Source: Bacillus sp. SA1-12 (GTDB taxonomy: Bacteria; Bacillota; Bacilli; Bacillales; Bacillaceae). Taken from it: a stretch of 64,000 nt of DNA. Where the stretch lies: positions 94,716-158,715 of the forward strand of contig NZ_LATZ01000009.1 in the NCBI RefSeq assembly GCF_000981385.1, written 5' to 3'. Shown here piece after piece: positions 1 through 10,230 of the stretch. Positions within the stretch are counted from its first letter, which is position 1. Every line of letters begins with the position of its first letter. A model generated the notes under the pieces. It saw only the letters and a list, made by a program, of their open reading frames with translations. It had not been told where the DNA came from and did not search any database. The translations under genes and the position numbers were made by a program.

Positions 1-1
1 A

Positions 2-679
2 GAAAGTACAATTGTTGAAAAAATTCAGCAGCTAGGACAAACGAATGTTCCGCAAATGGGACAAGAATCAAAAATACATTGCTTAACGATTGTAGGGCAA
101 ATAGAAGGCCATATCCAGCTTCCTCCGCAAAATAAAACAACCAAATACGAGCATGTAATTCCGCAAATCGTTGCAATTGAACAAAATCCAAACATCGAAG
201 GGTTATTGGTCATTTTGAATACGGTAGGCGGTGATGTAGAAGCAGGTTTAGCAATTGCCGAAATGCTTGCCACAATTTCAAAACCTACAGTATCTATTGT
301 ATTAGGTGGTGGCCATTCGATTGGTGTTCCAATTGCTGTTTCGTGTGATCATTCTTTTATTGTTGAAACAGCGACAATGACCATTCACCCGGTCCGATTA
401 ACCGGCTTGGTCATTGGTGTACCGCAAACCTTTGAATACTTAGATAAAATGCAGGATCGTGTCATTAATTTTGTCACTAAACACTCAAATATTAGTGAAG
501 AGAAATTTAAAGAGCTAATGTTTTCTAAAGGCAATTTAACACGTGATATTGGGACAAATGTTGTTGGAAAAGATGCTGTACAATACGGATTAATTGATGA
601 GGTTGGAGGCGTTGGTCAAGCGATGCAGAAACTGAACAGCATGCTTGAAAAAACAAATGAAAAGCAGGTGCTTCAATGA
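2..679 (+). CDS. tepA: TepA, ClpP-like serine protease (5' end outside window)
   Basis: A ClpP-fold protein of the TepA/YmfB type, implicated in protein translocation or spore-related proteolysis in Bacillus. The frame is open to the left edge, so the start codon lies outside the window; 225 residues are visible. An internal ATG at 56 would cut off residues that continue the family sequence (ending GQTNVPQ), so I treat the gene as truncated by the window. The ClpP signatures are the GGDVEAGLA stretch, the GGGHSIGVP nucleophile region containing the likely catalytic Ser, and TMTIHPVRL with the His. Its stop overlaps the start of ylzJ (ATGA), so the two are translationally coupled. Assignment rests on sequence resemblance and on the neighbours ylzJ and spoIIIE. 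Confidence 0.93.
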   Translation, partial: ESTIVEKIQQLGQTNVPQMGQESKIHCLTIVGQIEGHIQLPPQNKTTKYEHVIPQIVAIEQNPNIEGLLVILNTVGGDVEAGLAIAEMLATISKPTVSIVLGGGHSIGVPIAVSCDHSFIVETATMTIHPVRLTGLVIGVPQTFEYLDKMQDRVINFVTKHSNISEEKFKELMFSKGNLTRDIGTNVVGKDAVQYGLIDEVGGVGQAMQKLNSMLEKTNEKQVLQ

Positions 680-933
680 TCTTTTATACAATGATGCCGG
701 AGCAGTTAATGTTTCCAACACATGAAGACGATTTTAAAAAACAATCAGTCATTGAAATGAATGGTGTTCAGCTTCTCGTTCAGGAAGCTTCAAAAGCACA
801 TTATGAGATTGTTCGAGTTTTAAGCAGTGATCCACGCCATTTCCTTGATAGTCAGTATTGTCCGGGACAAAAAATTACAATGTCCGTTTCTACTAATGAG
901 GATAATTATGGTATAATAGGGGGACAACGATGA
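676..933 (+). CDS. ylzJ: YlzJ-like small conserved protein
   Basis: An 85-residue protein of unknown function, matching YlzJ in length and position between tepA and spoIIIE. The ATG overlaps the tepA stop by four bases (ATGA), so it probably depends on translation of tepA. There is no signal peptide, membrane segment or cysteine cluster. It begins [10 protein letters not shown] and is mildly acidic. A strong hairpin directly follows the stop. The function is unknown; the name rests on synteny and length rather than any recognised catalytic motif. Confidence 0.8.
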   Translation: MIFYTMMPEQLMFPTHEDDFKKQSVIEMNGVQLLVQEASKAHYEIVRVLSSDPRHFLDSQYCPGQKITMSVSTNEDNYGIIGGQR

Positions 934-934
934 G

Positions 935-960
935 GCAGCCAGTTTTTCGGCTGCTTTATT
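935..960 (+). terminator. Terminator after ylzJ
   Basis: A GCAGCC/GGCTGC stem with an eight-base loop, followed by a T-rich stretch. It probably ends the tepA-ylzJ transcript before spoIIIE. Confidence 0.6.
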
Positions 961-1001
961 CATTTCTTAAACAGATATTAATGATACATAGGTGATTATT
1001 T

Positions 1002-3380
1002 ATGGCGAAACGAAAAAGAAAACAAAGGAAGACAAAGGATGATTGGAAAAAGATCTTAAAATATGAGTTAGCAGGTCTAATTATTTTGGCAATTGCTCTC
1101 ATTGCTATATCTAAACTGGGCTTTGTGGGAGTAACCTTTGTCCACTTATTTCGTTTTTTTAGTGGAGAATGGTATATGCTTTTTCTCATTGGAGTTGTTC
1201 TATTTTCATTTTATTTAATATGGAAAAGACAAATTCCCTCATTATTTAACAGACAAATGGTTGGGGTGTATTGTGTGACAGCTTCATTATTATTATTAAG
1301 TCATGTCACGCTTTTCAAAATGCTTTCCCATAATGGGACATTTGCTTCACCAAGTGTTCTTTCTAACACCCTTCAATTATTTTGGATGGATGTAAGAGGT
1401 GAAGCTAGTACAGTTGATTTAGGGGGAGGAATGTTAGGGGCTCTGCTATTTGCAGCTTCCTACTACCTTTTTGCAGAAGCTGGTTCTAAAATAATTGCGA
1501 TCGTTTTAATCGTCATTGGAATCATTTTAATTACTGGTCGTTCGCTGCAGGCAACCTTAGCAAAGATATTAGTGCCGATTGGAAGATTTATGAAAGGTCA
1601 AGCAATCGGTTTTAAAAATGATATGAAAAGCCTGCCATCAGCCATGAAAAAAAGACATGAGGAGAAAAAACAGAAGCGAAAAATTAGAAAAACGGAAGAA
1701 ACAAGTGAAGCTGATTCAGACTTAAGTGAAGAGGAAGAAGAGCTGCAGCCAATAATCTCTAGTTTCTCTGAACGGGGAGGACAGCAGGAAATGGTCATAC
1801 ATACAATGGACACCCCTTCACAACAAGTACATCCTGCTGAAGAACAGGAACATAAACAGAAACTAAAAGCAAAGAAATCAACTGCTGAACCATCTTCAGA
1901 AGAAGAAACACAAATGCTCCAACCTATGACATTTGTTGAGGTAGAGAACAAAGATTATGAATTGCCGCCGCTTGATTTATTAAAAGCACCCAAACATAAC
2001 TCTCAACAAGCCGATAAGAAAAATATTTATGAAAATGCAAGAAAACTTGAAAAAACATTTCAAAGCTTTGGGGTAAAAGCAAAAGTTACCCAAGTCCATC
2101 TTGGACCGGCAGTTACTAAATATGAAGTTTATCCAGATGTTGGGGTAAAGGTAAGTAAAATTGTTAATTTAAGTGATGATTTAGCCTTAGCTCTAGCAGC
2201 AAAAGATATAAGAATAGAAGCGCCTATTCCAGGTAAATCGGCAATAGGCATTGAGGTGCCAAATTCAGAAATAGCCATGGTTTCTCTAAGAGAAGTATTA
2301 GAGTCCAAAGCAAATGACCGTCCTGATGCAAAGCTGTTAATTGGTTTAGGAAGAGATATTTCCGGAGATGCAGTTTTAGCTGAATTAAATAAAATGCCTC
2401 ACTTACTTGTTGCAGGGGCAACCGGAAGCGGGAAAAGTGTATGTATAAATGGTATTATTACCAGCATTTTAATGCGTGCTAAACCGCATGAAGTGAAGTT
2501 GATGATGATTGACCCGAAAATGGTTGAACTTAATGTGTACAATGGTGTCCCACATTTGCTTGCACCTGTCGTAACAGATCCAAAAAAGGCCTCGCAAGCA
2601 CTTAAGAAGGTAGTAAATGAGATGGAACGCCGGTATGAGTTATTTTCACACACAGGCACACGGAATATTGAAGGTTATAATGACATTATCAGACGGAATA
2701 ATCAAGAGGAAGCAGCATTGCAGCCTGAGCTCCCATATATTGTCGTGATCGTAGATGAGCTTGCAGATTTAATGATGGTTGCATCTTCAGATGTGGAAGA
2801 TTCCATTACAAGGCTTTCACAAATGGCACGTGCAGCCGGAATTCATTTAATCATCGCAACACAACGGCCATCCGTTGATGTTATCACAGGAGTGATTAAA
2901 GCTAACATTCCTTCAAGAATAGCATTCAGTGTATCATCTCAAACTGATTCAAGAACCATTCTTGACATGGGTGGTGCCGAAAAGCTTTTAGGCAGAGGTG
3001 ACATGCTCTTTCTTCCTGTAGGTGCATCCAAACCGGTACGTGTACAAGGAGCCTTTTTATCTGATGAGGAGGTTGAACAAACCGTTAACTTTGTTATTGG
3101 GCAACAGAAGGCACAGTATCAAGAAGAGATGATTCCATCAGAAGTAGTTGAAACAACGAGTGATGTTCAGGACGATTTATATGAAGAGGCTGTACAGCTT
3201 GTTGTTGATATGCAAACAGCATCTGTATCAATGCTGCAGCGCAGATTCCGGATTGGCTATACGCGTGCGGCAAGATTAATTGATGCAATGGAAGAAAGAG
3301 GGGTTGTTGGCCCATATGAGGGAAGCAAACCTCGTGATGTTCTTCTTTCAAAAGAAAAACATGAAGAGCTAACTTCATGA
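1002..3380 (+). CDS. spoIIIE: DNA translocase SpoIIIE/FtsK
   Basis: A septal DNA pump of 792 residues that moves the chromosome into the forespore. The N-terminal ~180 residues contain four hydrophobic segments (about 20-50, 55-74, 86-105 and 145-180). A charged, low-complexity linker runs from about 200 to 310. The motor domain has Walker A GATGSGKS at 472-479 and Walker B VIVDE ending near 586. The last ~65 residues form the winged-helix gamma domain that reads SRS/KOPS-type sequences ([13 protein letters not shown]). The length is normal for Bacillus SpoIIIE. It stands alone between two terminators. The start ATG has only a weak ribosome site (AGGTGAT). Confidence 0.97.
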   Translation: MAKRKRKQRKTKDDWKKILKYELAGLIILAIALIAISKLGFVGVTFVHLFRFFSGEWYMLFLIGVVLFSFYLIWKRQIPSLFNRQMVGVYCVTASLLLLSHVTLFKMLSHNGTFASPSVLSNTLQLFWMDVRGEASTVDLGGGMLGALLFAASYYLFAEAGSKIIAIVLIVIGIILITGRSLQATLAKILVPIGRFMKGQAIGFKNDMKSLPSAMKKRHEEKKQKRKIRKTEETSEADSDLSEEEEELQPIISSFSERGGQQEMVIHTMDTPSQQVHPAEEQEHKQKLKAKKSTAEPSSEEETQMLQPMTFVEVENKDYELPPLDLLKAPKHNSQQADKKNIYENARKLEKTFQSFGVKAKVTQVHLGPAVTKYEVYPDVGVKVSKIVNLSDDLALALAAKDIRIEAPIPGKSAIGIEVPNSEIAMVSLREVLESKANDRPDAKLLIGLGRDISGDAVLAELNKMPHLLVAGATGSGKSVCINGIITSILMRAKPHEVKLMMIDPKMVELNVYNGVPHLLAPVVTDPKKASQALKKVVNEMERRYELFSHTGTRNIEGYNDIIRRNNQEEAALQPELPYIVVIVDELADLMMVASSDVEDSITRLSQMARAAGIHLIIATQRPSVDVITGVIKANIPSRIAFSVSSQTDSRTILDMGGAEKLLGRGDMLFLPVGASKPVRVQGAFLSDEEVEQTVNFVIGQQKAQYQEEMIPSEVVETTSDVQDDLYEEAVQLVVDMQTASVSMLQRRFRIGYTRAARLIDAMEERGVVGPYEGSKPRDVLLSKEKHEELTS

Positions 3381-3388
3381 CTTTATGT

Positions 3389-3438
3389 TAAAGACTATAC
3401 AAGTTTTGAGAATTCAAATCCTGTATAGTCTTTTTTTT
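3389..3438 (+). terminator. Terminator after spoIIIE
   Basis: A long stem AAGACTATACA / TGTATAGTCTT followed by a run of eight T. It is a strong intrinsic terminator. Confidence 0.85.
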
Positions 3439-4008
3439 GAGGTTTGGCTCAAGATTAGCAAAGATATTATTATTTAAACTGAATGTTTTGATCAAATGAA
3501 TAAAATGCAATGAGCAATTCCCTTCTTTTTAAATGTTTGTTTTTGCAAACAAGGTTGTTATTAAGATAGATAAGGATTATTAAAAAGGAGTGAAAATAAG
3601 AAGGAGAATTGAAGTAGTGACTTTCGTTAATTCTTCTTTAATATAAGTTTAATGTGAATTGTGCACTGGGTTGATTGATATTTTAGGCGGGGACTCCTGT
3701 GTACAACACGACGCTAAAGGTAAGTCCAGCAGCGGAAAGCAACTGTAATGTTAATAACGATTTATTTAAAAAAGCAGCACTTTGATAAAAGAGCTTAATA
3801 ATAAAGCCTGAAGCAAAATGAATTTTGGAAAAGAATAATGTCAAAAAAAGAGATCATAATAAGGCCAAATACCTTTAAACTTGATAAACAAGACTTAATT
3901 TAGAGACTTATTTTAGTTTTCTACTAATTTCGACAAAAATAAATAGTTTTTATTTATTTCTTGTTAAAAACATGATATAGTATTTTCGATTAGAGATAGG
4001 TGTATAAC
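3439..4008. other. Long non-coding region upstream of ymfC
   Basis: No convincing gene is seen in this AT-rich stretch. About 3688-3747 is an isolated GC-richer block (GGCGGGGACTCCTGTG ... CAGCGGAAAGCAAC) that looks like a decayed copy of a GC-rich intergenic repeat common in Bacillaceae. A possible -10 (TATAGT, 3976-3981) lies just before the palindrome at 4009, with no good -35. Confidence 0.5.
3688..3747 (+). repeat. Decayed GC-rich Bacillus intergenic repeat
   Basis: This block, with GGACTCCTGTG followed by an AGCGGAAAGCAAC tail, resembles one end of a dispersed GC-rich element remembered from many Bacillus genomes (GAGACTCCTGCGGGAGCAGC... GCGGAAAGCGAGCG). Two other relics, in the opposite orientation, lie near 33.9 and 51.9 kb. 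The assignment is from memory and inference. Confidence 0.4.
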
Positions 4009-4022
4009 ATCAGATGTCTGAT
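4009..4022. promoter_or_regulatory. Candidate GntR operator upstream of ymfC
   Basis: A palindrome ATCAGA-TG-TCTGAT lies 30 bases before the regulator's ATG and downstream of a TATAGT-like -10. Its position and symmetry fit autorepression by the adjacent GntR protein. Binding is inferred. Confidence 0.5.
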
Positions 4023-4051
4023 CTCTTATACAATGAGGAAGGGGCGGACCT

Positions 4052-4777
4052 ATGAGTATTAAATCTGACAATCGTCACTTGTATTTGCAAGTTATTGATA
4101 AAATTAAAGAAGATATTGAAAAAGGGATATACCGGGAAAAAGAAAAATTGCCTTCAGAATTTGAACTTTCCAAAGGATTAGGCGTCAGCAGAGCAACGTT
4201 AAGAGAAGCTCTCCGTATCCTTGAGGAAGAAAACGTTATCATCAGAAGGCATGGTGTAGGGACCTTCGTTAATTCAAAGCCGAGATTTACCTCAGGTATT
4301 GAGCAGTTAAACAGTGTAACTGGAATGATTGAAAAGGGTAACCATAAACCTGGAACGATTTTTCTATCATCCTCTATTACAGGAGCAACAGACGATGATG
4401 TGAAAAGGTTTAAATGTGACAAGGAAGAGGAAATATTCTTACTAGAAAGAGTAAGAACTGCAAGCAGTGAGCCAGTCGTTTATTGTATTGATAAAATTCC
4501 TACACAAATTTTACCAGAAACCTTTGATCATGAACAAGAATCCTTATTTCAATTACTGGAAGAAAAAGCTAATATATATATTAGTTATGCAGTTACACAT
4601 ATTGATCCAATTGGCTATCATGAAAAAATTTCACCTATTTTAGAATGTGATCCCGAAACTTCATTACTTTTATTAAAGCAAATGCATTTTGATAATCAAG
4701 ACCGCCCAGTTTTATACTCATTAAACTATTTTAGGGCAGATCACTTTAGTTTTCATGTTGTAAGAAAGCGGATTTAG
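4052..4777 (+). CDS. ymfC: GntR-family transcriptional regulator with UTRA domain (YmfC-like)
   Basis: A 241-residue HutC/GntR-type repressor. Residues 1-75 form the winged helix ([25 protein letters not shown], followed by a GVGTFV wing). Residues about 95-235 form a UTRA small-molecule-binding domain ending in YFRADHFSF. The start has a good ribosome site (GGAAGGGGCGG). It lies directly before a nucleoside-type uptake operon in the same direction, so it may control that operon, though this is inference from position. It matches the YmfC place in the Bacillus gene order after spoIIIE. The effector is unknown. Confidence 0.88.
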   Translation: MSIKSDNRHLYLQVIDKIKEDIEKGIYREKEKLPSEFELSKGLGVSRATLREALRILEEENVIIRRHGVGTFVNSKPRFTSGIEQLNSVTGMIEKGNHKPGTIFLSSSITGATDDDVKRFKCDKEEEIFLLERVRTASSEPVVYCIDKIPTQILPETFDHEQESLFQLLEEKANIYISYAVTHIDPIGYHEKISPILECDPETSLLLLKQMHFDNQDRPVLYSLNYFRADHFSFHVVRKRI

Positions 4778-4874
4778 GTAAAAGATAGTAAATAGAATGA
4801 TGATATCATATTTGGTCCTCGTACATATTTTTTGGAAGAAAATCTACACGGTTTAGTGCTTATCTCCTAGATTT

Positions 4875-4950
4875 TTGTTTATTATGAAATAGGATGAATA
4901 AACTTAAGGGGGTGATATTCGCACTGGCAAGGCGGTTTAGTCAACTAAAC
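4875..4950 (+). promoter_or_regulatory. Candidate promoter and operator of the BMP/ABC operon
   Basis: TTGTTT (4875) and TAAACT (4899) are spaced by 18 bases and could be a SigA promoter. Downstream, 4935-4950 is a perfect palindrome GTTTAGT-CA-ACTAAAC placed between promoter and ribosome site. It differs from the palindrome upstream of ymfC, so if it is an operator it may answer to another regulator. A 10-base palindrome ATGATATCAT lies at 4800-4809. Confidence 0.4.
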
Positions 4951-4977
4951 ATTATTTAATTTTAGGGGGTTTTAAAA

Positions 4978-6054
4978 ATGAAGAAAAAATTTGGACTTGC
5001 ATTATCTTTAGTATTAGCTGCAGGTACATTATTAGCAGGCTGTGGCGGTGGCGGCCAAAATGAGGGAGCTGGAGAAGGCGGCGGAGAAGGTGCTGATGAT
5101 AACTTTTCAGTTGCAATGGTAACGGATGTTGGTGGTGTTGATGATAAATCCTTCAACCAATCAGCATGGGAAGGCCTTCAAGCATATGGAGAAGAGAATA
5201 ATCTTGAAAAAGGCAAAGGCTTTGACTATCTGCAGTCTCAAAGTGATGCAGACTATGCAACAAACTTAAATACACTGGCTCGTAAGGATTATGACCTAAT
5301 TTATGGAATTGGCTACCAATTGCAAGGGGCAATAGATGAGATAGCTCAGCAACAAAAGGATGTAAATTTTGCTATTGTTGATAGTGTTGTAGAACAGCCA
5401 AACGTTTCAAGTATCACTTTTAAAGAGCATCAAGGTTCATTCCTTGTTGGTGTTGTTGCTGGATTAACAACAAAATCAAATAAAGTCGGTTTTGTTGGCG
5501 GTATGGAATCAGACTTAATTAAAAAGTTTGAAGTAGGATTTGTAGAAGGTGTTAAAGCTGTAAATCCAGAAGCAAAAGTGGATATTCAATATGCTGGTGC
5601 ATTCGATGCTGCTGATAAAGGAAAAGCGATTGCATCTAGTATGTATGGTGGAGGAGCAGACATTATATATCATGCTGCTGGCGGAACTGGTAACGGTGTA
5701 TTCTCAGAAGCAATTGACTTAAAAGTAGAAAATCCTGATCGTGAAGTATGGGTTATTGGTGTTGATAAAGACCAATATGAAGAAGGAAATGGTAAAACGA
5801 AAGATGGAAAAGAATTTAACGTAACGTTGACATCTATGGTTAAACGTGTAGATGTGGCGGTTAAAGACCTTGCTGAAAAGGCTGCAGCTGGTGATTTCCC
5901 AGGCGGAGAAGTGATTGAGTACGGTATTGAGGAAGAAGCAATCGGTATTGCACCTGCTCCACACGATGAACATTTATCAGATGAAGTGAAAGCAAAAGTA
6001 AAAGAGTATCAAGAAAAAATTCTTAATGGTGAGATCGAAGTACCATCTAAATAA
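4978..6054 (+). CDS. nupN: BMP-family nucleoside-binding lipoprotein
   Basis: The surface-anchored binding protein of an ABC importer, 358 residues. It has a lipoprotein signal with lipobox L19-A-G-C22 followed by a flexible Gly/Glu-rich linker. The mature part is a Bmp/Med/PnrA-type domain, with [17 protein letters not shown] near its start and a GVDKDQY motif later. These proteins bind purine nucleosides. A strong ribosome site (AGGGGGT) precedes the ATG. The ATPase and two permeases follow after a hairpin, the same set as B. subtilis nupNOPQ (yufNOPQ), although there the operon is elsewhere on the chromosome. The exact nucleoside cannot be read from sequence. Confidence 0.9.
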   Translation: MKKKFGLALSLVLAAGTLLAGCGGGGQNEGAGEGGGEGADDNFSVAMVTDVGGVDDKSFNQSAWEGLQAYGEENNLEKGKGFDYLQSQSDADYATNLNTLARKDYDLIYGIGYQLQGAIDEIAQQQKDVNFAIVDSVVEQPNVSSITFKEHQGSFLVGVVAGLTTKSNKVGFVGGMESDLIKKFEVGFVEGVKAVNPEAKVDIQYAGAFDAADKGKAIASSMYGGGADIIYHAAGGTGNGVFSEAIDLKVENPDREVWVIGVDKDQYEEGNGKTKDGKEFNVTLTSMVKRVDVAVKDLAEKAAAGDFPGGEVIEYGIEEEAIGIAPAPHDEHLSDEVKAKVKEYQEKILNGEIEVPSK

Positions 6055-6065
6055 CAAAAACAGAT

Positions 6066-6190
6066 TAAGGGGCTGACTTAAAATATAAGGTCTAACCTCT
6101 CTAACTTAAGTGGATTGGATATAGTGTAAAAGATCTATATTTAGTTTTAGTTAGAGTAGGTTTTTACCTTATGAGTCACCCCTTTCTTCC
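6066..6190 (+). terminator. Long imperfect hairpin after the binding-protein gene
   Basis: The arms AAGGGGCTGACT / AGTCACCCCTT enclose inner pairs ATAAGGT/ACCTTAT and CTCTAAC/GTTAGAG. It lies between the lipoprotein and ATPase genes. It may attenuate the operon so that the binding protein is made in excess, or protect the upstream mRNA end. Confidence 0.55.
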
Positions 6191-6337
6191 TGAAATCAAT
6201 AAATGCAAATTTTCTAACTAATTAGATGATTTGCATTTGGTGATTTTCATACCAGCTAGCTTAAGTTCTTAGTAACAAAAGTTAACAAAATGAATGGTTT
6301 TATTACAGGTTGTTCTGGAAAAGGAGTGTGAACAAGT

Positions 6338-7867
6338 TTGGAATATGTTATTGAAATGCTGAATATTCGTAAGGAATTTCCTGGCATCGTGGCAAATGAT
6401 AACATCACCCTTCAAGTAAAAAAAGGAGAAATCCATGCATTACTGGGGGAAAATGGTGCAGGTAAATCAACTTTAATGAATGTTTTGTTCGGTCTTTATC
6501 AACCTGAAAAAGGGGAAATTAGGGTAAAAGGGAAAAAAGTTGCGATTACAAATCCAAATATAGCAAATGATCTTGGGATTGGGATGGTTCATCAGCATTT
6601 TATGCTTGTCGATACATTTACAGTAACGGAGAATATTATATTAGGAAATGAACCTAAAAAAGGTAGCTCAATTAACATAAGAGAAGCTGAAAAACAGGTA
6701 AAAGAAATTTCAGAGAGATATGGACTTGCTGTTGATCCGACTGCAAAAATTTCTGATATTTCCGTTGGTGCACAACAAAGGGTAGAAATTCTTAAAACAT
6801 TGTACCGCGGTGCAGAAATATTAATTTTTGATGAGCCGACTGCGGTTTTAACCCCTCAGGAAATTAAAGAATTGATTCAAATATTGAAAACATTAATTAG
6901 TGAAGGAAAATCGATAATTCTGATCACCCATAAACTAAAGGAAATTATGGAGGTTTGTGACAGAGTAACGGTTATCCGCAAAGGTGAGGGGATCGGTACA
7001 GTGAATGTTGCTGATACAAATCCAAATGAACTTGCATCTCTCATGGTTGGCCGCGAGGTTTCATTTATAACCGAAAAGATCCCAGCAACACCAAAGGAAG
7101 ATGTTTTAACAATTGAAAATTTAGTTGTAAAAGATAATCGTCAGGTGCAAATGGTAAATTCATTAAATTTATCAGTTCGTGCAGGTGAAATAGTCGGTAT
7201 TGCTGGAGTAGATGGAAACGGACAAACAGAATTAATTGAAGCGATTACAGGTTTAAGAAAAGTAGAATCCGGAAGTATTAAAATAAATAATAAAGATATT
7301 ACGAACACACACCCAAGGAAAATAACCGAATCAGGTATTGGCCACATTCCGCAGGATCGTCATAAACATGGTTTAGTGCTTGATTTTCCTATCGGCGAAA
7401 ATATGGTGTTGCAAACCTATTACAAGCCTCCATTTTCCAAAAGTGGTGTCTTAAATTTTAAAGCGATTTATGATAAAGCGAAAAAATTAATTGAGGAATT
7501 TGATGTCAGAACACCTAGTTCAACTACTTTAGCAAGAGCGTTGTCAGGTGGAAATCAACAAAAGGCTATTATTGGGAGAGAAGTTGATCGTAATCCTGAT
7601 TTATTAATTGCAGCACAGCCTACACGCGGTCTTGATGTAGGGGCAATTGAATTTATTCATAGCCGTCTTATTGAGCAAAGAGATAATGGAAAAGCAGTGC
7701 TTCTTATTTCCTTTGAATTAGATGAAATCATGAATGTAAGTGATCGCATTGCTGTTATTTATGAAGGCGAAATTGTCGATATTGTTGATCCAAAAGAAAC
7801 AACTGAACAAGAGTTAGGATTACTTATGGCTGGTAGTAAGCGTCAGAAAGCAGGTGAGAAGTCATGA
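6338..7867 (+). CDS. nupO: ABC transporter ATPase, two fused nucleotide-binding domains
   Basis: A 509-residue ATPase of the sugar/nucleoside CUT2 type with two NBDs. The first has Walker A GENGAGKST (37-45), a signature ISVGAQQR and FDEPTAVLTP. The second has the degenerate Walker A GVDGNGQTE and signature LSGGNQQK, as is usual for the family. The start is a TTG at 6338 with AAGGAG about 11 bases upstream; no in-frame ATG fits better. Its stop overlaps the start of the first permease (ATGA). It energises purine nucleoside uptake with the preceding lipoprotein. Confidence 0.92.
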   Translation: MEYVIEMLNIRKEFPGIVANDNITLQVKKGEIHALLGENGAGKSTLMNVLFGLYQPEKGEIRVKGKKVAITNPNIANDLGIGMVHQHFMLVDTFTVTENIILGNEPKKGSSINIREAEKQVKEISERYGLAVDPTAKISDISVGAQQRVEILKTLYRGAEILIFDEPTAVLTPQEIKELIQILKTLISEGKSIILITHKLKEIMEVCDRVTVIRKGEGIGTVNVADTNPNELASLMVGREVSFITEKIPATPKEDVLTIENLVVKDNRQVQMVNSLNLSVRAGEIVGIAGVDGNGQTELIEAITGLRKVESGSIKINNKDITNTHPRKITESGIGHIPQDRHKHGLVLDFPIGENMVLQTYYKPPFSKSGVLNFKAIYDKAKKLIEEFDVRTPSSTTLARALSGGNQQKAIIGREVDRNPDLLIAAQPTRGLDVGAIEFIHSRLIEQRDNGKAVLLISFELDEIMNVSDRIAVIYEGEIVDIVDPKETTEQELGLLMAGSKRQKAGEKS

Positions 7868-8910
7868 AGCTAACTCGGTATATGAACATATTAATTCCGG
7901 TTATTGCTGTTCTGTTAGGATTGATCTGCGGGGCGATCATCATGTTAGTTAGCGGATATAATCCGATTGCAGGGTACAGTGCATTATGGTATGGAATTTT
8001 TGGTGAACCTTATTATATTGGGGAAACCATTAGACAATTAACACCATATATCTTAACAGGCTTAGCAGTCGCATTTGCATTTCGTACTGGTCTGTTTAAT
8101 ATCGGTGTTGAAGGGCAAGTAATTGTTGGCTGGCTCGCAGCAGTTTGGGTTGGTGTTGCATTTGAACTACCTGCTATTATCCATCTTCCACTTGCCATTA
8201 TTGCTGCTGGATTAGCTGGTGCTCTATGGGGATTTGTTCCTGGGTTGTTAAAAGCGAGATTTAAAGTACATGAGGTTATTGTAACCATTATGATGAACTA
8301 CATTGCACTTCATGTAACAAATGCGCTTATTCGTGATGTGATTACTGATAATGCTGATAAAACAGAAAAGATATTTCCAACTGCATCCTTGCGATCTGAG
8401 TTTTTTGAGTCAATAACGGATTATTCACGCATGCACAATGGTATTTTCATCGCACTTATTGCTGCCTTTATCATGTGGTTTCTTTTAGAAAAAACAACAA
8501 AAGGCTACGAGCTTCGTGCAGTTGGCTTTAATCATGATGCTGCACATTATTCTGGCATGAATGTTAATCGAAATATTATTCTTTCCATGGTTATTTCAGG
8601 TGCATTTGCTGGTGTAGCTGGAGCGATGGAAGGTTTAGGAACGTTTGAATATGTTTCAGTAAAAGGCGGATTCACAGGGATTGGTTTTGACGGGATCGCT
8701 GTTGCCCTAATTGGAGGTAATTCAGCACTTGGAATTCTTTTTGCTGCAGCCTTATTTGGCGGATTAAAAGTCGGAGCCTTAAATATGCCTTCTGAAGCTG
8801 GTGTTCCGAATGAGCTTGTTGAAATCGTTATTGCGCTTATTATCTTCTTCGTAGCTTCAAGCTATTTCATTAGATGGATTTTATCTCGTTTTAAAAAGGA
8901 GGGGAAATAA
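7864..8910 (+). CDS. nupP: ABC nucleoside permease subunit 1
   Basis: An integral membrane permease of 348 residues with about eight to nine hydrophobic segments. It belongs to the BPD_transp_2 (CUT2-like) family, recognisable from GLFNIGVEGQ and the EAA-like loop RAVGFNHDAAHYSGM. It is translationally coupled to the ATPase gene by a four-base overlap, and the second permease gene follows without a gap. The two permeases form the membrane channel of the importer. Confidence 0.92.
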   Translation: MKLTRYMNILIPVIAVLLGLICGAIIMLVSGYNPIAGYSALWYGIFGEPYYIGETIRQLTPYILTGLAVAFAFRTGLFNIGVEGQVIVGWLAAVWVGVAFELPAIIHLPLAIIAAGLAGALWGFVPGLLKARFKVHEVIVTIMMNYIALHVTNALIRDVITDNADKTEKIFPTASLRSEFFESITDYSRMHNGIFIALIAAFIMWFLLEKTTKGYELRAVGFNHDAAHYSGMNVNRNIILSMVISGAFAGVAGAMEGLGTFEYVSVKGGFTGIGFDGIAVALIGGNSALGILFAAALFGGLKVGALNMPSEAGVPNELVEIVIALIIFFVASSYFIRWILSRFKKEGK

Positions 8911-9870
8911 GTGAGCATTTTACAAGCTTTAGAAATAATTATTCCAACCGCGTTATTTGTGGCGGCTCCACTTATTTTCACTGCTCTTGGTGGTGTTTTT
9001 AGTGAGCGCTCAGGTGTAGTAAACATTGGTCTTGAGGGTTTAATGATCATTGGCGCTTTTGTAGGTATTGTGTTTAATTTGAATTTTGCTGATGTTTTTG
9101 GTAGTGCAACACCTTGGTTAGCGATATTAGCTGCGATGATTGCTGCATCTGTTTTTTCTTTGCTGCATGCAGTTGCATCGATTACCTTTAAAGCTGATCA
9201 AGTGGTCAGCGGTGTCGCTATTAACTTTTTAGCTCTAGGTTTAACGCTGTTTTTAGTTAAAAACATTTACCAAAAAGGACAAACAGACCGAATCAGCGTG
9301 AGTTTTAATAAATTTGATGTACCATTATTAAGTGATATTCCCGTATTAGGAAAAATCTTTTTCTCAGGAGGATATATTACTTCTTACATTGCCATTCTTT
9401 TAGCAGTTATTGTATGGTATGTCATTTACAAAACACCATTTGGCCTAAGGCTTCGCTCAGTCGGCGAGCACCCGATGGCAGCAGATACAATGGGGATTAA
9501 TGTCACGAAAATGAGATACATTGGGGTTATGCTAAGCGGTGCACTTGCCGGAATTGGAGGTGCTGTTTATGCAACCATTATTTCTCGGGATTTCAGCCAT
9601 GCAACGATAAGCGGCCAAGGATTTATGGCACTTGCTGCAGTCATCTTTGGTAAATGGCATCCGCTCGGTGCAATGGGTGCAGCTTTGTTTTTTGGACTTG
9701 CACAAGGCTTAAGTATTATTGGGGGAACTATTCCTTTCTTAGCAGATGTTCCAACAGTGTACCTTCTTATTCTCCCGTATATATTAACGATATTAGCATT
9801 AACTGGATTTATCGGTCGTGCGGATTCTCCTAAAGCACTAGGGACTCCTTATGAAAAAGGAAAACGATAA
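8911..9870 (+). CDS. nupQ: ABC nucleoside permease subunit 2
   Basis: The second permease of the importer, 319 residues and highly hydrophobic, with the paralogous signatures SGVVNIGLEGLM and RSVGEHPMAADTMGI. It starts at GTG immediately after the preceding stop, with AGGAGGGG overlapping the end of the upstream gene. It is the last gene of the four-gene uptake operon. A short stem (AATGGGA/TCCCATT, 9884-9904) without a T-run follows. Confidence 0.92.
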   Translation: MSILQALEIIIPTALFVAAPLIFTALGGVFSERSGVVNIGLEGLMIIGAFVGIVFNLNFADVFGSATPWLAILAAMIAASVFSLLHAVASITFKADQVVSGVAINFLALGLTLFLVKNIYQKGQTDRISVSFNKFDVPLLSDIPVLGKIFFSGGYITSYIAILLAVIVWYVIYKTPFGLRLRSVGEHPMAADTMGINVTKMRYIGVMLSGALAGIGGAVYATIISRDFSHATISGQGFMALAAVIFGKWHPLGAMGAALFFGLAQGLSIIGGTIPFLADVPTVYLLILPYILTILALTGFIGRADSPKALGTPYEKGKR

Positions 9871-10087
9871 GTAAGGCTTCCCTAATGGGACTTCAATTCC
9901 CATTTATGGATTGCAAAATTTTTCGAGCATCTTCTGTTCTATCTTTTGGTTTTTTTCTGACTGAAAATTTTGTCCTTCGTCTGAACTTTATAGGTATTAT
10001 CACACACTCAAATGAGTAGATTATCTTTAAACTTTGAGAGTATGTTTTAATGGCTGTTTAGATTTGTATAATCACTACTATCTTATG
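9871..10087. other. Intergenic region after the nucleoside operon
   Basis: No gene is supported. It contains the weak AATGGGA/TCCCATT hairpin and AT-rich sequence leading to a strong terminator at 10088. Confidence 0.5.
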
Positions 10088-10133
10088 GGCTGTCTAAAAA
10101 GGTCTTGCCAGACCTTTTTAGACAGCCTTTTTA
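10088..10133. terminator. Strong 17-bp stem terminator
   Basis: Perfect arms starting GGCTGTCTAAAAAGGTC with a six-base loop, followed by TTTTTA. A near match to the GACAGCC end occurs in the hairpins at 14232 and 28252. Confidence 0.8.
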
Positions 10134-10230
10134 CGGTTTTTAGAGTTGCTACTTTATCCCAGTATAGGTTAGTTCGTTACTACACAAAATGTAAAAGAAT
10201 AAAAATTAAAGCAGATAAGGTGAAGCATAG

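Noticed and set aside
912..917. TATAAT inside the end of ylzJ as spoIIIE promoter
   Set aside because: No -35 at a fitting distance and a terminator lies directly downstream.
4778..4977. Purine riboswitch before the nucleoside uptake operon
   Set aside because: The conserved purine-riboswitch core sequences and three-stem layout are not visible; only a palindrome is.
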